Shown piece by piece: positions 32,110 through 33,707 of a DNA stretch of 33,707 nucleotides (position 1 is its first letter; every line of letters starts with the position of its first letter). This DNA comes from Tannerella sp. Its GTDB lineage: Bacteria > Bacteroidota > Bacteroidia > Bacteroidales > Tannerellaceae. The stretch spans positions 1 to 33,707 of the forward strand of contig JAITPV010000159.1 of assembly GCA_031289275.1 (NCBI GenBank), read 5' to 3'. Position numbers and translations under genes: made by a program. The notes below the pieces were generated by a model. It was not told the origin of the DNA. It saw only the letters and a program-made list of their open reading frames with translations, and made no database searches.

Positions 32110-33498
32110 ATGTTCAATAAAAAAACATATATACAACGACGGTCAACGTTGAAAAAATCAATCGGCTCCGGTCTGTTACTCTTTTTCGGGAATGACGAGA
32201 GCGGGTGTAATTATGCGGATAATACCTATCCGTTCCGGCAGGATTCCACGTTTTTGTATTTCTTCGGATTGCCGTATGCCGGATTATCGGCCGTGATGGA
32301 TATAGATAATGATAAAGAGATTATCTTCGGAGATGAATTGACGATGGATGCCATCGTATGGATGGGTGCACAGCCGGCTCTGCGCGAAAAATGTGATGGG
32401 GCGGGAATTTCCGACGTGCAACCGTCCAAAGAGTTGGAAAATTACCTGAAAACAGCCCTTTGCAAAGGACAAACCATTCATTATTTGCCGGTCTATCGCC
32501 CCGAACATCAAATGAAACTGTGGACGCTGCTGCATGTCATGCCGGGTAACGAAACGCCTTCGGTGGACTTTGTCAAAGGCGTTGTTAACCTGCGAAATTA
32601 CAAGACGGCAGAAGAAATTGTCGAAATTGAAAAAGCCTGTGTCGTTACGGCAGATATGCACCTGACAATGATGCAAACCGTGCGGCCGGGGCTTCGGGAA
32701 TATGAAGTAGCGGCTGCCGTTGAGGCCGTAGCCGGTACGCATAACTGCCGGCTTTCGTTTCCAACAATCGCCACAATTAACGGGCAGACATTGCATAATC
32801 ATTTTCACGGAAACAGCATTAAAAGCGGCGACCTGTTTCTGTTGGATGCCGGCGCCGAAACGGAAATGGGCTATGCCGGTGACATGTCGTCCACCGTTCC
32901 GGCAGATCCTGTGTTTACCGCTCGTCAGCGGGACATCCATGATATTCAACTGGCATGTCACGAAGCATCGGTAGCCGCCTTGCGACCGGGAATCCGCTTT
33001 GAAGATGTGTACGACATTTCCGCGCAGGTGATCGTCGAAGGCCTGAAGAGTCTCGGACTGATGCGCGGGGATGTGACGGAAGCGGTGGCGGCCGGCGCAC
33101 ATGCCCTGTTTTATCCGCATGGATTGGGGCATATGATGGGATTGGATGTGCACGATATGGAAAACCTCGGCGAAATCCATGTCGGATACAACGGCCAACC
33201 TAAAAGCAAACAGTTCGGACGCAAATCGCTGCGGTTGGCTCGCATACTGGAACCGGGCTTTGTACACACCATCGAACCGGGTATCTATTTCATTCCCGAA
33301 CTGATTGACCAATGGCACGCAGAAAAGCGGTTGGAGGCATTTATCAACTACGATAAAGTGATTACATACAAAAATTTCGGCGGCATCCGTAACGAAGAAG
33401 ATTATTTGATTACGGAAACAGGCGCACGCCTGTTAGGAAAAAAAATATCGAAAAAAGCAGAAGACATGGAAGAATTGAGAATGGAGAATGGAGAATGA
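32110..33498 (+). CDS. Xaa-Pro aminopeptidase, M24B family
   Basis: A two-metal peptidase that removes an N-terminal residue next to proline. I start at ATG 32110 because the track start (TTG 32080) lies in the promoter box. The 462-aa product has an N-terminal aminopeptidase-P domain (about 1-165). A pita-bread domain follows with metal ligands D246 (LLDAG) and D258 (GYAGDMSS), His in HGLGHMMGLDVHD, Glu in TIEPGIYFIP and Glu in RNEEDYLIT. The spacing between the two aspartates is one residue longer than in E. coli PepP. The last residues (EELRMENGE) are encoded by a GAGAATG repeat that looks intergenic, so the stop of the ancestral gene may have been lost. Confidence 0.92.
   Translation: MFNKKTYIQRRSTLKKSIGSGLLLFFGNDESGCNYADNTYPFRQDSTFLYFFGLPYAGLSAVMDIDNDKEIIFGDELTMDAIVWMGAQPALREKCDGAGISDVQPSKELENYLKTALCKGQTIHYLPVYRPEHQMKLWTLLHVMPGNETPSVDFVKGVVNLRNYKTAEEIVEIEKACVVTADMHLTMMQTVRPGLREYEVAAAVEAVAGTHNCRLSFPTIATINGQTLHNHFHGNSIKSGDLFLLDAGAETEMGYAGDMSSTVPADPVFTARQRDIHDIQLACHEASVAALRPGIRFEDVYDISAQVIVEGLKSLGLMRGDVTEAVAAGAHALFYPHGLGHMMGLDVHDMENLGEIHVGYNGQPKSKQFGRKSLRLARILEPGFVHTIEPGIYFIPELIDQWHAEKRLEAFINYDKVITYKNFGGIRNEEDYLITETGARLLGKKISKKAEDMEELRMENGE
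33468..33498 (+). repeat. GAGAATG-type short repeat at the end of the aminopeptidase gene
   Basis: AATTGAGAATGGAGAATGGA is the complement of the ATTCTCA/ATTCTCC blocks at 18-50 and 165-190. It supplies the last codons of the aminopeptidase. Confidence 0.7.
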
Positions 33499-33509
33499 AA
33501 TTTTTGAAT

Positions 33510-33539
33510 GTAGGGGCGCACACACAAGTGCGCCCCTAC
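33510..33539. terminator. Perfect 12-bp hairpin, repeat-like terminator
   Basis: GTAGGGGCGCAC (33510-33521), loop ACACAA, GTGCGCCCCTAC (33528-33539). It lies between convergent genes. There is no long T-run, and the sequence resembles a dispersed GTAGGGGCG repeat, so it may be both. Confidence 0.6.
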
Positions 33540-33580
33540 GTTCTTACACAGGCATTACCTGTATTTCTCAATTCATAATT

Positions 33581-33706
33581 CTAATTATTCTTCGTTTTAT
33601 TGCGGGCGGTCTTGAGACCTTTTGAAGGGCCTTCCGGCCGGAGGGGTTTACCCGTCACGTCGAAGAAATTGCCGGTTATCGACAGGTCGGTGCATCCGCT
33701 GAAGGT
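33581..33706 (-). CDS. 3' end of a protein gene running out of the window
   Basis: Forty-one codons before TAG (33581-33583, minus strand), ending in a basic GLKTARNKTKNN tail. The segment FSGCTDLSITGNFFDVTG has the NxF/TGNxF rhythm seen in right-handed beta-helix proteins, such as pectate-lyase-like enzymes, but this is too short to name. The ORF track does not list it because its start is beyond the window. Confidence 0.55.
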   Translation of the reverse strand, partial: TFSGCTDLSITGNFFDVTGKPLRPEGPSKGLKTARNKTKNN

Positions 33707-33707
33707 G

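Noticed and set aside
32284-33318. 344-aa minus-strand ORF opposite the aminopeptidase
   Set aside because: Antisense shadow of a well-supported M24B gene; the product has shadow-type composition rich in His, Arg and Phe.

Overview
The window looks like a chromosomal segment of a Bacteroidales bacterium. The evidence is a SusC/SusD outer-membrane pair, many Bacteroidetes-type promoters (TTG or TTTG, about 18-22 nt, then TAnnTTTG), weak Shine-Dalgarno sequences, lipoproteins with acidic export signals after the cysteine, a Wzi-like protein and a class II NrdJ. A Tannerellaceae-like relative is plausible, but the genus cannot be fixed from sequence alone. Most of the window is conserved housekeeping DNA; accessory material sits at the two ends and in a few islands.

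Layout. 1-1442: repeat-rich end with a tandem repeat, a 263-bp MITE-like element with 28-bp terminal inverted repeats, a broken lipoprotein gene and an intact small lipoprotein. 1563-7245: a GH3/serine-hydrolase fusion, a 56-aa membrane protein, plsC and a Wzi-family protein. 7368-8580: the rpsF-rpsR-rplI operon with promoter and terminator. 8578-10718: a cell-wall amidase with a SPOR-like tail, then an MCE/MlaD protein. 11134-15391: dnaA and nrdJ. 15434-16063: a two-gene PIN toxin-antitoxin module. 16064-17898: a repeat-bearing spacer and a 447-aa protein of unknown function that overlaps alaX tail to tail. 18597-20438: sufS-rnhB. 20463-20655: an unannotated promoter, palindrome, hairpin and terminator unit that looks like a small-RNA gene. 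20829-26397 (minus strand): a susC-susD operon with a long leader. 26586-27831: an aspartate aminotransferase. 27949-32062 (minus strand): an Eco57I/type IIG-like methylase followed by a Gfo/Idh/MocA oxidoreductase. 32075-33498: an M24B aminopeptidase. 33499-33707: repeats and the 3' end of another minus-strand gene.

The most interesting signal is the leader of the susC-susD operon. Its transcript should carry a 127-codon upstream ORF containing an (AG)10 dinucleotide tract (RERERER) and ending 19 nt before the susC start. With one repeat unit fewer, the same ATG would read a second open frame that also looks protein-like and ends about 90 nt earlier; with one unit more it would stop almost at once. 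This is the architecture expected of a slipped-strand (phase-variable) switch acting through a leader ORF. It is an inference and needs comparison between strains.

Other points of interest are the putative small RNA at 20528-20655, the MITE-like element at the left end, the unknown 447-aa protein, and the methylase, which keeps NPPY but has an altered SAM-binding motif I and no visible nuclease domain. Start codons were moved from the ORF-track starts wherever those starts lie inside a promoter or terminator.
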